Below, piece by piece: positions 41,658 to 50,863 of a stretch of 64,000 nucleotides of DNA. Made by a program: the position numbers and the translations under genes. The notes under the pieces are model-generated. The model was not told the DNA's origin. It made no database searches and was given only the letters and a program-made list of their open reading frames with translations. The first letter of the stretch is position 1. Every line of letters starts with the position of its first letter. The DNA lies in the NCBI GenBank assembly GCA_007859745.1, contig SMLU01000003.1, positions 124,001 through 188,000 of the forward strand, read 5' to 3'. Origin of the DNA: Phycisphaerae bacterium RAS1. Lineage in GTDB: Bacteria > Planctomycetota > Phycisphaerae > UBA1845 > Fen-1342.

Positions 41658-43071
41658 GGGTCGGCATCAACTTAGTGGGTAGTTTTCAGGCGACCCTGGC
41701 TAACGGTCGCGTGTTCCAGACGCGCTCCCAGTCGCTGTTGAGGTGGGCGACGCGGAGCGAGAGGACGTTTTGGGATCCGGCCTTGGACCAGCGCATTCCG
41801 CAGCGTTTCATCCGCAGGGCGACCACGTGCTTGCAGGCCGCTTCGACCCGGCCCGAGCCGATGTCCAGGCCCATCTCTCGGAAGCGGTCGTAGGCCAGTC
41901 GATCGTCCTGGTTCTCGATGTAGGTGATCAGGGCTTGTAACGCCGCCCGCTTGTTCTTGGCGCGCGTGCCGCAGCGCTCGGCCTTCAACTGGTCGAGAAT
42001 CGCGCGCACCTGCCCGTCCCACAGCAGCGTTTCGATCGATTTCACCCAGCTCGCCGTTTCCGGCGTTTGCTCGCCCCCCAGGGCCCGCCCGCAGGTCCAC
42101 ACGTGCTCCATCGCGTGATACCAGTCCACGATGCAGACCGCCTCTTTCAACAACCCGCCGATGTGCTCCCAGATCCACCGCGCCCCGTCGCCCAGCAGCA
42201 CCACGCGCCGGGCCCGCTCCAGGCCGCAGCGACAGGCCAATTCCCAGACAAACGACACGAACGCCGCCGCGCCTTCAAACCGCACCCCGTAGCGCACTTC
42301 GCGATCCACGCCGGCGGGCTGGCCGGGCTGATCCCAATAGCACGCCACGCACTTGGCTTCGTGCCAGCCGTCCGCCTGGTGCACCTGCACGCCGTCCACG
42401 GTCACATAGAACGTCTCCGGCGACGCCTCCGCCGGCGGCGCTTTCCACTCCGCCATGGCCGCGGCCCGCTGCTGCTCCTGCTGCGCCGCCACCCCGCCCA
42501 CCCGCTCCGTCAGCCGCTCAATCGTCGCTTCGCTCAGCCGCTGACCGGTCAGCGCGTGCAACGTGGACGCGGCGCTGGCAAACGTGTTCTCAATCCCCAA
42601 GAGCGCCGCCGCCTTCGCCAGACCGACGCTCTCGGCCCCCGCCCCCAACCCCACCCGCTCGTCGTACGGCAACGCCGACCGGCCGCAAGACCGGCAGCGG
42701 TAGTACGCACGCCGAATCCCGATCTGACCCATCTGCGTCGCAATCAGCTTGGGCCGCTGATCCACAAACCGCTGCGCCCCGCCGCACCCGCACACCCGGC
42801 TGGTTCCCTCATACCCCAGCTTCTGCCGCCCCAAATGAAGCTCGACCGCTCTTGCCCCGATCCGCCGAACCGCCTCCAGAACCGCCGTTTCCACCTGCGT
42901 CAGATCGTCCGACAGAATCGCCCCATCCTCCCCGCAAAACGCCAACACCTGCTCGGCAACGCTGGTAAGATCCACGTTTGGCCCTCCTTGGCCAATGGCT
43001 CGCTCAAACCCCACGCCATTGAAACCGAGGCCAGGGCCTTTGTCTTTTGCCCACTAAGTTGATGCCGACCC
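41658..43071. mobile_element. Insertion sequence, ISKra4 type, 1,414 bp
   Basis: Bounded by a 22-bp perfect inverted repeat: 41658-41679 begins GGGTCGGCATCAACTTAG and 43050-43071 is its complement. It contains one transposase gene. No target-site duplication is obvious (flanks CCATCC and CAACCC). It sits between the acyltransferase gene and the KAP NTPase gene and does not visibly break a gene. Confidence 0.93.
41686..42975 (-). CDS. ISKra4-family transposase
   Basis: 429 aa from a GTG at 42975 that has AAGGAGGG six bases upstream; a longer frame to 43014 lacks such a site. N-terminal zinc-binding region RVCGCGGAQRF and YYRCRSCGRSALPYD. DDE-type catalytic domain with FYVTVDGVQVH, VVLLGDGARWIWEH, CIVDWYHAMEHVW and GSGRVEAACKHVVALRMKR, all typical of ISKra4. 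The frame is intact and the terminal repeats are perfect, so the element may be active or recently arrived. Confidence 0.93.
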   Translation of the reverse strand: MDLTSVAEQVLAFCGEDGAILSDDLTQVETAVLEAVRRIGARAVELHLGRQKLGYEGTSRVCGCGGAQRFVDQRPKLIATQMGQIGIRRAYYRCRSCGRSALPYDERVGLGAGAESVGLAKAAALLGIENTFASAASTLHALTGQRLSEATIERLTERVGGVAAQQEQQRAAAMAEWKAPPAEASPETFYVTVDGVQVHQADGWHEAKCVACYWDQPGQPAGVDREVRYGVRFEGAAAFVSFVWELACRCGLERARRVVLLGDGARWIWEHIGGLLKEAVCIVDWYHAMEHVWTCGRALGGEQTPETASWVKSIETLLWDGQVRAILDQLKAERCGTRAKNKRAALQALITYIENQDDRLAYDRFREMGLDIGSGRVEAACKHVVALRMKRCGMRWSKAGSQNVLSLRVAHLNSDWERVWNTRPLARVA

Positions 43072-43215
43072 CAACCCTGCCGTGGACTAGATTTCGCTTG
43101 CTGCTGGGTCGCGGCCTCACGATACTGCTGGTCTCAGATCCTGGGTCGAGAACCGCCGCGAATGCCGTTGGGTTCGGGGCTGCCGCGCGAACGGCGACGG
43201 CGGCGAGGGCAAGCG

Positions 43216-46215
43216 ATGCAACTCAATGAACCGGGCGAATTGAAGCAGCCTCGGTCCGAACCGCCGCCGGAGGCGAGCGCGGCTACTCCGAGCGAGGCCC
43301 CCGGCTCCGAGCTGCCGGAATTCCAGCGGCTAGCCGCGCTGCCGGCGTGGGCGTTGCGAGGCGCGGTGGCGCGGGCGCTGATTCGCGAGTTGATGTACCA
43401 CTGGCCGCGGCCGTCACCGGCGCCGAGCAAGGCCGAAGGTGAGTTGATCGAGGTCATCCTGCTTTCGGTGCTGCAGACCGGCCGAAACAGGTTCATACTG
43501 GGCGATGGACTTCTCCTGCTTTGGGCCCAACGGCTTGCCGCGGCGTTCGGCCGCGACAACGACTTCTTTTCAATGCTGTACGGCGTCGCGAGCTTCCGGG
43601 GTCCGGAGCAGTCGCCGAACATCCTGCTCGCGCGACGTATCGAGTCGTTGTTCAAGCTGCGGTCGTTCGGCCGCAGGGGAACGATATGCGTGCGTCACGA
43701 TTTGAACAGCGCGGAGTCGCTTGATGAGGAGCGCTTCTACAACCAACCGCTGTTTCCCAGCGCTCTCTGGCAGAAGATCTCGCGGGAATTCGAAGCGTGG
43801 GTATCTGGGATTTCGGCGATCAATTCGCGCCTGGCGGTCACGCTGGCTGCGCTGCGTTCCGGCGAGGGCGTGCCGTGGGACTCGTTCCGTGAGATCGTTG
43901 CCCGATGGGCCGAGGAGAACGGCGCGCCGCTTCCGGATGCTGAGTCCGGCACATCAAGCTCATCCGCAGCGCGCGGTGGAGGAACATTCGCGACCGTCCC
44001 TCCTTACACCGTCCACCCCTCCTTCGAATCTGACGTATCCCCGGTGATTGGAGCTGCGCCGACGCCTCCCGCCCAAGACGCCACGCGGACCGAGGCGCGC
44101 GCGATCTCGGATGCACCCCTCGACGACGACAGAGCTGATCGGCTCGATTTCGCGACCTACGCCGCCGCGCTTTCCGCGATCATCACGAATCCGGAGACGG
44201 CCACGCCATTGACCATCGCGATTCACGCCCCGTGGGGCGCGGGGAAGACGTCGCTGGCGAACCTCGTCAAGCAGCGGATCATCGATTCAATGCAGTTGGA
44301 GTTTGACCGGCGGCACGTGACCTGCTGGTTCAACGCCTGGCTGCACGACGACGCGCCGAACCTGGCGACGGCGCTGGCCGGGCGCGTCGCGCAGGTCGCG
44401 GATGAGCACCGGCCGTGGTGGCGGCGGATTTTCAATCCGCTGCCGACGGCGCTGCGATCGGCGGAGCGGCAGACGCGGGCTCGATTCCGGCGTCTGGCGG
44501 GCAGCGTCATCCTGGCACTTGCCGCCGCGGTCGCGGCCGTCTGGGTCGCGCCGCTGTGGACCGAGAGTGTGATTGCCCGAATCGGCGAATGGCTGAAGGC
44601 GTTCGCCAGCGACGACGCAGCCAAGCTCTCGGCGAAGCTCGGCATCTTCAGTTCGCTGGTCCTGGCGATTCAGGGTGCGCAGGCGCTGCTCAAGCACCTC
44701 TGGCCAGTTGCGAGCAGCGTGGCCGCGTATGTGCGCGATCCCGCGGGAGCGGCCGCGGGCGGGGCGCTGGCCGATGTCAGCCGGCAGCTTGGCGAACTGA
44801 TCCGGCAGGCGACGCCGGGGGGCGGCCGGTTTGTCGTGTTCATCGATGACCTGGAGCGCTGCCAGCCGCCGCGGCCGGTTGATGCGCTTGAAGCGGTCAA
44901 CCAGCTTCTGGACCACGAGGGCGTAGTGACGGTGATTCTGGCGGACATGGCGGCGGTCTGCGCGACGGCGGACCTGAAGTACGAAAAGCTGGCGAAAATC
45001 TACCATCCGACGGCAATGGACCCGGTCGCCGCGCAGGCTCGCGGCGGATCGTTCGGCCGGGCGTATGTGCGGAAGATCATTCAGTTGCAATTTGAGCTGC
45101 CGGCGATTCGGCGTGCCAGCGCAAAGGAAGATGAAGCACTGCTGAGAGCGATCACGCAGGAGCGGCCGCCAACGACTTGGCCCTCGAGCGACGCCGCGCG
45201 CCGGACGCGGCGATCACTTCTCTCAACGATCGAGCGTGCTCGGCCGGTCCGCGGGCTATTGGAGGTGATCCGCAACCCTCCCGCTGATCTACGCTTGCCG
45301 GCCTGGGCCCGCGTACTTTGGGGCATACCGATCTCGGTCTGGCGCCAGGTTCCGCGTCTCCCCCTCAGCCGCGCGCGCCGTTTCGCCTACGCTGTGATTG
45401 CCGCGGTGATTCCGACGGGATTCATCTGGCTCGCTTTCAGATTACTTCCACGCGCAAGTCCCAACGGCGTATCAGGTTTGTTCGTCCTGGCTGCCTTCAT
45501 TGTTGCGATCCCGTGGGTATTCACGCCGGCAGGCGCTCTGCTCCAGGTCCTGGAACGCCGCCGCGAGAAGCGCTATCGCGCACGGCGCGAGTTCGAACTC
45601 GCGGACAGGCTGGCCCAGACCAAGCTCGCCAGCCCACGAGAGCAGGCCGACGCCGTGCTCCGACAGGATCCTGCACTGCTGGAACTTGATCGGCAGCTTA
45701 TCGAACGCAACGTGGAGCGCGCTCTGCTCTCGGATTCGAAGTTGCTCAACGCCGCGCTGGAGGAAATGCAGCCCTATCGCCCTCCGACGTTGCGCTCGAC
45801 CAAGCGAATCCTCAATCACCTCCGCCTGAGCCTCTTCATCGCCGATCGGCGCGGCATGTTGAAGGATGATCCGCGGGCCGTCGCGCGGCGGTTCGGCAAG
45901 TGGGTGACGCTGACGGAGCGCTGGCCCGAGCTGGCGCGCGTGCTCAGCATGCGGCCGGCCCTGATGCGAGAGCTGGAGACGCTGGCCGTCGCGCCGCCGG
46001 GCGAGGCGGTTGCACAGCGCCCGCGGCGGGAGGCGGCGTTACGCAAACGCGTGAATGAGCTGGCCGGCGGCTTGGGCGAGGATCATGATCTGCGGGCGCT
46101 GCTCGCGACGCCGACCCGACTGGGGGATGCGCTGGTGAGTTTGCTCACGTATACGCCGCTTGCGTTGGCGGCGGCCGGTGCAGAAGGCAAGAGAGAAGCG
46201 TCGTCAGTTTCGTAG
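43216..46215 (+). CDS. KAP-family P-loop NTPase with membrane segments
   Basis: 999 aa from the ATG at 43216 (43162 is an alternative). A Pro/Glu-rich N-terminal region precedes the KAP domain: APWGAGKTSL at 338-347 (Walker A), CWFNAWLHDD, and FVVFIDDLERC at 539-549 (Walker B). Membrane segments are inserted in the NTPase (about 425-442 and 475-492) and near 735-800, as in KAP proteins. The C-terminal 200 residues are helical. KAP NTPases act at membranes and several are linked to phage exclusion; a defence role here is only suggested by the neighbouring IS and repeats. The TAG stop is part of a GTAG-headed repeat. Confidence 0.85.
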   Translation: MQLNEPGELKQPRSEPPPEASAATPSEAPGSELPEFQRLAALPAWALRGAVARALIRELMYHWPRPSPAPSKAEGELIEVILLSVLQTGRNRFILGDGLLLLWAQRLAAAFGRDNDFFSMLYGVASFRGPEQSPNILLARRIESLFKLRSFGRRGTICVRHDLNSAESLDEERFYNQPLFPSALWQKISREFEAWVSGISAINSRLAVTLAALRSGEGVPWDSFREIVARWAEENGAPLPDAESGTSSSSAARGGGTFATVPPYTVHPSFESDVSPVIGAAPTPPAQDATRTEARAISDAPLDDDRADRLDFATYAAALSAIITNPETATPLTIAIHAPWGAGKTSLANLVKQRIIDSMQLEFDRRHVTCWFNAWLHDDAPNLATALAGRVAQVADEHRPWWRRIFNPLPTALRSAERQTRARFRRLAGSVILALAAAVAAVWVAPLWTESVIARIGEWLKAFASDDAAKLSAKLGIFSSLVLAIQGAQALLKHLWPVASSVAAYVRDPAGAAAGGALADVSRQLGELIRQATPGGGRFVVFIDDLERCQPPRPVDALEAVNQLLDHEGVVTVILADMAAVCATADLKYEKLAKIYHPTAMDPVAAQARGGSFGRAYVRKIIQLQFELPAIRRASAKEDEALLRAITQERPPTTWPSSDAARRTRRSLLSTIERARPVRGLLEVIRNPPADLRLPAWARVLWGIPISVWRQVPRLPLSRARRFAYAVIAAVIPTGFIWLAFRLLPRASPNGVSGLFVLAAFIVAIPWVFTPAGALLQVLERRREKRYRARREFELADRLAQTKLASPREQADAVLRQDPALLELDRQLIERNVERALLSDSKLLNAALEEMQPYRPPTLRSTKRILNHLRLSLFIADRRGMLKDDPRAVARRFGKWVTLTERWPELARVLSMRPALMRELETLAVAPPGEAVAQRPRREAALRKRVNELAGGLGEDHDLRALLATPTRLGDALVSLLTYTPLALAAAGAEGKREASSVS

Positions 46216-46540
46216 GCTGGGCTGAGCTCGCGAAGCCCAGCCTTGGCGCGCGGCGCGCCGCCCTCGATTCTGGCTGGGCTTCGGGTACTCAGCCCAGCCT
46301 ACGCGCTGAGCCCAGCCTACGCGCTCAGCCCAGCCTACGCGCTACGCGCTACGCGCTCAGTTTCGTAGGCTGGGCTGAGCTCGCGAAGCCCAGCCTTGGC
46401 GCGCGGCGCGCCGCCCTCGATTCTGGCTGGGCTTCGGGTACTCAGCCCAGCCTACGCGCTACGCGCTGAGCCCAGCCTACGCGCTGAGCTCGCGAAGCCC
46501 AGCCTACGCGCTACGCGCTACGCGCTCAGCCTACGCGCCG
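46205..46540. repeat. GTAG-headed repeat cluster with a 100-bp direct duplication
   Basis: CGTAGGCTGGGCTGAGCTCG..GAAGCCCAGCC hairpins, with a ~100-base block at 46205 repeated at 46358, and tandem CTACGCGCT units. The KAP gene stop (46213-46215) is the TAG of the first GTAG. This occupies most of the 458-base gap before top6A. Confidence 0.92.
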
Positions 46541-46576
46541 CCCACGCTTTCCGCGGATCGATGATCGCCGCGTTTG

Positions 46577-46658
46577 AGCGGTGGGCACGGCCCACCCTAC
46601 ACTGCCAAGCTGGTGGGCGGCGCCCACTCTACGATTGGTGGGCGGCGCCCGCCCTACA
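46577..46658. repeat. GTGGGCNNNGCCCAC palindromes, three copies
   Basis: GGTGGGCACGGCCCACCCTAC, then GGTGGGCGGCGCCCACTCTAC and GGTGGGCGGCGCCCGCCCTAC, each ending CTAC (GTAG in reverse). It lies directly before the top6A ribosome-binding site. A related hairpin is inserted in ileS near 5819. Confidence 0.9.
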
Positions 46659-46673
46659 TGGAAGGAAATCAAC

Positions 46674-47828
46674 GTGGCGAACTCACGGACGAAACGCACC
46701 GCGGCCGGCAAGCGCGACCGCGGCAGCGCCGGCAAGAACATCGAAAAACTGGCCAGCGACGTCGTCGGGCTGATTCACAAGAAGACCGACCCCTTCGTCG
46801 ACATCCCCTCGCGCACGCTCAGCAACGTCAAATTCAACGAAAAACGCGGCATCATCGAGATGCTCGATGGCCGACAGCGGCGCTCGTTCTTCAGCCTGCT
46901 CGGCCGTCGCGGCGGCGAAGGCTCGCAGGCTAAGAAATTCATGCAGACGCTCAAAGTCGCGGAGGTCTGCAAGCGGCTGATCGACGAAAACATCAGCACC
47001 AGCCTGCGTGACGTGTTCTACAACCTGAAGGTGCCGGTGAAGGGCAGCAAGGAACTGATCTTCTACGACCAGGAGGAGAGCGACCCGATTCTCGAAGACG
47101 TCGAGGTGTCCGTGAACGCGCTGCGCGAGGAGCTCGGCCTGCACGCCGAACCGAAGGGCGCGATGGTCGGGCCGATGACCATCATCGACAGCGGCGACAC
47201 GATCGATCTGACCGCGGTCGGCTCCGGCGGCTGGCAGGTGCCCAGCATCGTCGAGCCGGATGTGATCCAATTCAAGAAGAACAACGCCGAGTTCATTCTG
47301 CTGATCGAAAAAGGCGCGCAGTGGCAGCGCTTCAACCAGGATCGCTTCTGGGAAAAACACAAGTGCATGATCATCCACGGCGGCGGCCAGCCGCCGCGCG
47401 GCGTGCGGCGGCTGATGCACCGCATGAACGCCGAGTTGAAGCTGCCAGTGTACGTGCTGGTGGACAACGACCCGTGGGGCTACTACATCTACAGCGTCGT
47501 CAAGCAGGGATCGATCAACCTCGCGTTCGAAAGCCAGCGCATGGCGATCCCCGCGGCGCGTTTCATCGGCATGAGCAGCTACGACGCCGACAAGTTCCAG
47601 ATTCCGCCGCAGATTCCGATGCAGCTTGAAGAGACCGACGTGCGGCGCGCGAAGGAAATCCTGGAATATCCGTGGTTTCAGAGCAAGGAGTGGCAGAAGG
47701 AGATCAAGCACATGCTGTCGCTGGGGGTGAAGCTGGAGCTGGAAGCCTTCGCGGCGAAGGGGAATTTTCGGTACATCACGAGCGAGTATGTGCCGAGGAA
47801 GATGAGGGAGAGGGATTGGCTGGATTAG
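46674..47828 (+). CDS. top6A: DNA topoisomerase VI subunit A (Spo11-like)
   Basis: 384 aa from a GTG at 46674 with GGAAGGAAA upstream; the frame extends upstream only through palindromes. The 5Y-CAP domain carries TSLRDVFYNLKV with the catalytic Tyr116. TOPRIM motifs are FILLIEKGAQWQRF with Glu212 and YVLVDNDPWGYYIYS with Asp264 and Asp266. Topo VI is an A2B2 type IIB topoisomerase of archaea, plants and scattered bacteria, relaxing DNA by double-strand passage. No top6B is in this window, although the neighbour upstream is a different ATPase (KAP). Confidence 0.93.
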   Translation: MANSRTKRTAAGKRDRGSAGKNIEKLASDVVGLIHKKTDPFVDIPSRTLSNVKFNEKRGIIEMLDGRQRRSFFSLLGRRGGEGSQAKKFMQTLKVAEVCKRLIDENISTSLRDVFYNLKVPVKGSKELIFYDQEESDPILEDVEVSVNALREELGLHAEPKGAMVGPMTIIDSGDTIDLTAVGSGGWQVPSIVEPDVIQFKKNNAEFILLIEKGAQWQRFNQDRFWEKHKCMIIHGGGQPPRGVRRLMHRMNAELKLPVYVLVDNDPWGYYIYSVVKQGSINLAFESQRMAIPAARFIGMSSYDADKFQIPPQIPMQLEETDVRRAKEILEYPWFQSKEWQKEIKHMLSLGVKLELEAFAAKGNFRYITSEYVPRKMRERDWLD

Positions 47829-47849
47829 TCTGGATTAGTCTGGTTTTGC

Positions 47850-48215
47850 AGGCGCTGAAAGGCTGTGGCACCAGTATCACACTACTGTGGCACCGGTTTC
47901 CAACCGGTGCCGGCGGCGATACGTTGGGGTGTGGCCATCTATTTTGGCAAGCGCGAAATGGCAAGCTTTTCGCCCGGAGGGCGCACGTTCGTTGCCAGGG
48001 ACTTTAGTCCCTGGGCGATGGGACCTCTCGAGTATATCCCGCCCGGAGGGCGGACGAAGCGGCCGAGTTTCGTCCTCCCTCCGGGCGGAAATGCAGTAGC
48101 GGCGCCTGGTTGCCAGGGGCTCGAAGCCCCTGGCAACGAACGTGCGCCCTCCGGGCGAAGAGCGGTTGCAAGAACCGGTGGCCACATCGATACGTCGTCG
48201 GTCACGGAGGACCGA
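47850..48215. repeat. Palindrome cluster in the 453-base top6A-DUF433 gap
   Basis: Contains GTGGCACCGGTTTCC/AACCGGTGCC, two CGCCCGGAGGGCG hairpins and complements, and inverted TTGCCAGGGACTTTAGTCCC / GGCTCGAAGCCCCTGGCAAC. These are several nested repeat types with no coding sequence that I trust. Confidence 0.85.
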
Positions 48216-48281
48216 CGCTACGGTTGTGTGGCGGCCTGTTACAATGAGCTGATTGAGATATCGAAAAATCGGAGCACGTTC

Positions 48282-48521
48282 ATGCCGCGAACCGATTGGA
48301 AACAGCGCGTCACCGTCGATCCCGACGTGCATCACGGCGATCCCTGCATCGCCGGAACGCGCGTGCCGGTCGCGATGATCGTCGGCAGCTTGGCGGACGG
48401 GCTGACGGAGGAGGCCGTGCTCGCCCAGTATCCGCAACTGAAGAGCGCGGACATTCGGGCCGCGCTGGCGTACGCTGCCGAGGTTCTGCGGCAAGAGCCG
48501 CTCCTGCCGCTTGCTCCGTGA
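48282..48521 (+). CDS. DUF433 family protein (antitoxin-like), orphan
   Basis: 79 aa. Family pattern: RVTVDPDVHHGDPCIAGTRVPV, then IVGSLADGLTEEAVLAQYPQL and DIRAALAYAAEVLR. DUF433 proteins are usually the antitoxin of a pair with a DUF5615 PIN-like toxin. No DUF5615 gene follows here, only unrelated small genes, so it may be solitary or a remnant. GGAG lies nine bases before the ATG. A complete pair is found 2.1 kb downstream. Confidence 0.85.
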   Translation: MPRTDWKQRVTVDPDVHHGDPCIAGTRVPVAMIVGSLADGLTEEAVLAQYPQLKSADIRAALAYAAEVLRQEPLLPLAP

Positions 48522-48695
48522 GATCGTGGCAACAACGCAGCGCCGAAATCGCGACTCGTTTCAATCGGCCAAGCCATCTACACCGAGTTCATCGCATGAA
48601 GCATGCCGAACGCCAACGCGAAATGAGGTTTGGCGGGTGCCTGCGAGCGTCAGGAAACGCAGCGGCCTCGTGCGGAAGGAAAGGTGAGCCGTCTC

Positions 48696-48911
48696 ATGCC
48701 GAAGCAGACAATGCCTGCCGAAGAGCGCACACGGGGCCGAATGAAAAGCGTCTACAACACTCAAAAGCTGGACGCTGACGGATGGGCCGATTGGGGGATA
48801 TATACGGCGCATGTTGTTCACGGATTGATTGAGGAAGTCGCATCGCTCCGAGCCACACTGGTTGCCGAAGGCGTTGATCTTGGGCCGGAACGCGACCCAT
48901 TCGAGACGTAA
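48696..48911 (+). CDS. Small hypothetical protein
   Basis: 71 aa, ATG preceded by AAGGTGAG. Contains KSVYNTQKLDADGWADWGIY and GLIEEVASLRATLVAEGV. No recognised family; a single helical segment near the C-terminus. It sits four bases before the next gene's start, which favours a real gene in a small operon. Confidence 0.5.
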   Translation: MPKQTMPAEERTRGRMKSVYNTQKLDADGWADWGIYTAHVVHGLIEEVASLRATLVAEGVDLGPERDPFET

Positions 48912-48915
48912 TCAC

Positions 48916-49629
48916 ATGTCGATCCCGATGCGCTATCTGGCGCTTCTATTGAGTTGCTTTTCAGCCGCGGGCTGCACACGCGTCGAGTCCCGCGTCACGG
49001 CGTACCTGTCGCATGAATTGCCCTTCCCAGTGCCCACAGAGACAAGCACAGTAGCCGTGATCGCGAAGACCACACCGGAAGAACCGCTGCTTGAGCGTGA
49101 GGTCGGCAGGAAAATCGAAGCTCTGCTGCGACAGCGGGGTTACAGAATCAACCCGGTAGGAGAGGCGAACCACGTGCTGTTCGCGTACTTCGCGATCGAT
49201 TCGGGGAACACCGTGAACGGAACATATAACGCGTACGTACCCGGCGGGACTGCGTACACGAACGTGTACACAAGCACGGGACAATGGGCGACTGCCACCA
49301 CGCGGCTTCCTGGTCGGACGGAGCAACGGTCGTACTCGTACACGTTTTTCACACGGTATCTTGGCGCGACGCTTTACGATCACAAGCGATTCATCGCTTC
49401 TACCGCCGAGAAGAAGGACGACGCCGTGGTCTGGCGCGCGACGACTACGAGCGCCGGCAGCAGTTCGGACTTGCGATCCGTGATCGACTATCTGCTCGTG
49501 GCAACATTCGAGCATTTCGGAAGCGACACGGGCAAGCAAGTTAGAGAAACGCTGGGTGAGGCGGACAAGCGCGTGAAGGCGCTACGCGAGAGCGTGCAGG
49601 CCCCTCCGGACGCCGGTTCCGCCAAGTAA
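48916..49629 (+). CDS. Lipoprotein, DUF4136-like
   Basis: 237 aa. The signal (RYLALLLSCFSAAGC) ends in a clear lipobox. The mature protein has TSTVAVIAKTTPEEPLLERE, LLRQRGYRINPVGEANHVLF and a Tyr/Thr-rich stretch (NGTYNAYVPGGTAYTNVYTS), then VVWRATTTSAGSSSDLRSVI. The order of elements resembles DUF4136-type envelope lipoproteins. Base composition is less GC-rich than in the flanks, in keeping with an accessory segment. Function unknown. Confidence 0.65.
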   Translation: MSIPMRYLALLLSCFSAAGCTRVESRVTAYLSHELPFPVPTETSTVAVIAKTTPEEPLLEREVGRKIEALLRQRGYRINPVGEANHVLFAYFAIDSGNTVNGTYNAYVPGGTAYTNVYTSTGQWATATTRLPGRTEQRSYSYTFFTRYLGATLYDHKRFIASTAEKKDDAVVWRATTTSAGSSSDLRSVIDYLLVATFEHFGSDTGKQVRETLGEADKRVKALRESVQAPPDAGSAK

Positions 49630-49865
49630 GTTCCCTTCGTGGCTCCGTGGCTGTGTGGCTTCGTCGCTCCAATCACCGGCAAGATGCTGGTGCATCAAGT
49701 GCTGACTAGCGATACTCAGGTCACGGGCGAGCGACAACAACGATGAAGAAAGCGACAGCAATCATGAAGAACAGGAAGAGCCGTTCGAAGGAAGGAAAAG
49801 GAGGAGACTCCCCCTCTCGGTTGAAAGTTGCGAGCATCAAGAACACGTCGGCGCGAGCCACGACA

Positions 49866-50558
49866 ATGAAGCTGTACAAGTTCCGACCGCTTGGTGATGA
49901 TTTGTCATTCTGCCGCGCCAAGGAGATTCTTCGAACTGGTCAATTCTGGTGTTCGCGGTTCTGGGAGTTGAACGATCCGATGGAGGGAGTCTATTCGTTC
50001 CCTGCCGCTGATAAAGTTCGAATCGAAGACTTGTTCTCAAACAAGGCGCGGCGCGTGATCTGCTCGTTCTCCGGTCCGGAAGCCTTCTCGAATCCCGTGA
50101 TCTGGGGCTACTACGCCAACGGCTTCAAGGGCATGGCGATCGAAATCGAAATGTCGGCTGACGAAGTCCAGAAGATCAAGAAGATGACGTATGCGAAGGA
50201 TGTCGCCGAGTGGTCGAAAACGGATGGGGCCAACCGCGTCACGAAGATTCTGACGACCAAGCTGAGTCGATGGAAGCACGAGGACGAGTATCGATATCTC
50301 TGTAACTCGGTTGAACCCGTAGAAAAGCGAATTGGCAGAATCACCACGGTCCACTTCGGCGACCCATACGGAATGACCGTCAATCGCTGTCAGATCATTG
50401 AGAAATCAACAGAGCTGCGTGCCTTCCTTGCCTATCGATCAGAACTCCAATCATTGGCGAAGTCCAAGGACATCGCTTGCAGTTTCGTGACCGTGTCAGT
50501 TGGGAAAGTCACAGCCAATTGTCCGACGAACGCTGACGAGCGATACTCAAGCGGGTAG
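49866..50558 (+). CDS. DUF2971-like protein
   Basis: 230 aa from the ATG at 49866, where the family pattern begins: LYKFRPLGDD, then FWCSRFWELNDPMEG, VICSFSGPEAFSNPVIWGYYANG and RWKHEDEYRYLCNS. DUF2971 proteins occur in accessory and defence-rich regions; their function is unknown. The frame is open further upstream to an ATG at 49743 with a Lys/Ser-rich extension, so the start is uncertain. GC content is visibly lower than in the core genes, suggesting transfer. Confidence 0.72.
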   Translation: MKLYKFRPLGDDLSFCRAKEILRTGQFWCSRFWELNDPMEGVYSFPAADKVRIEDLFSNKARRVICSFSGPEAFSNPVIWGYYANGFKGMAIEIEMSADEVQKIKKMTYAKDVAEWSKTDGANRVTKILTTKLSRWKHEDEYRYLCNSVEPVEKRIGRITTVHFGDPYGMTVNRCQIIEKSTELRAFLAYRSELQSLAKSKDIACSFVTVSVGKVTANCPTNADERYSSG

Positions 50559-50632
50559 GGCAGGTCGCGGCCGGTTGCGACCTGCCGCGTTCGCCGAGGT
50601 TGGCGCAGCAGTGAACCATCGGAGCGTGACTC

Positions 50633-50863
50633 ATGTTTGATCGCATCGCCACCAATCCGGCCGTTCTCTCCGGCAAGCCGTGCATCAAGGGCACGCGGAT
50701 TAGCGTGGAGTTCATACTCGAGTTGGTTGCCTCTGGCGCGAGCCGGGCGGACATCCTCCGTGCCTATCCGCACCTGGTGACTGAGGACGTTGAGCAGGCG
50801 TTGCGCTACGCGGCCGAATCGCTGAAGAACGACGTCGTGCTCACCGCCGAGGTCGGTCCGTGA
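50633..50863 (+). CDS. DUF433 antitoxin
   Basis: 76 aa. Family pattern: IATNPAVLSGKPCIKGTRIS, VEFILELVASGASRADILRA, then YPHLVTEDVEQALRYAAES. DUF433 is a compact helix-turn-helix-like antitoxin. The stop overlaps the next gene's GTG by four bases (GTGA), the usual arrangement for the DUF433-DUF5615 pair. Confidence 0.88.
   Translation: MFDRIATNPAVLSGKPCIKGTRISVEFILELVASGASRADILRAYPHLVTEDVEQALRYAAESLKNDVVLTAEVGP

Noticed and set aside
38911-41682. Long plus-strand open frame (over 900 codons) opposite the acyltransferase gene
   Set aside because: It is antisense to a gene with clear domains; high GC leaves few stops, and its translation is Arg/His-rich without motifs.
46205-46540. Small genes in the gap before top6A
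   Set aside because: The open frames there translate the repeated CTACGCGCT and GGCTGGGCT units and have no independent coding signal.
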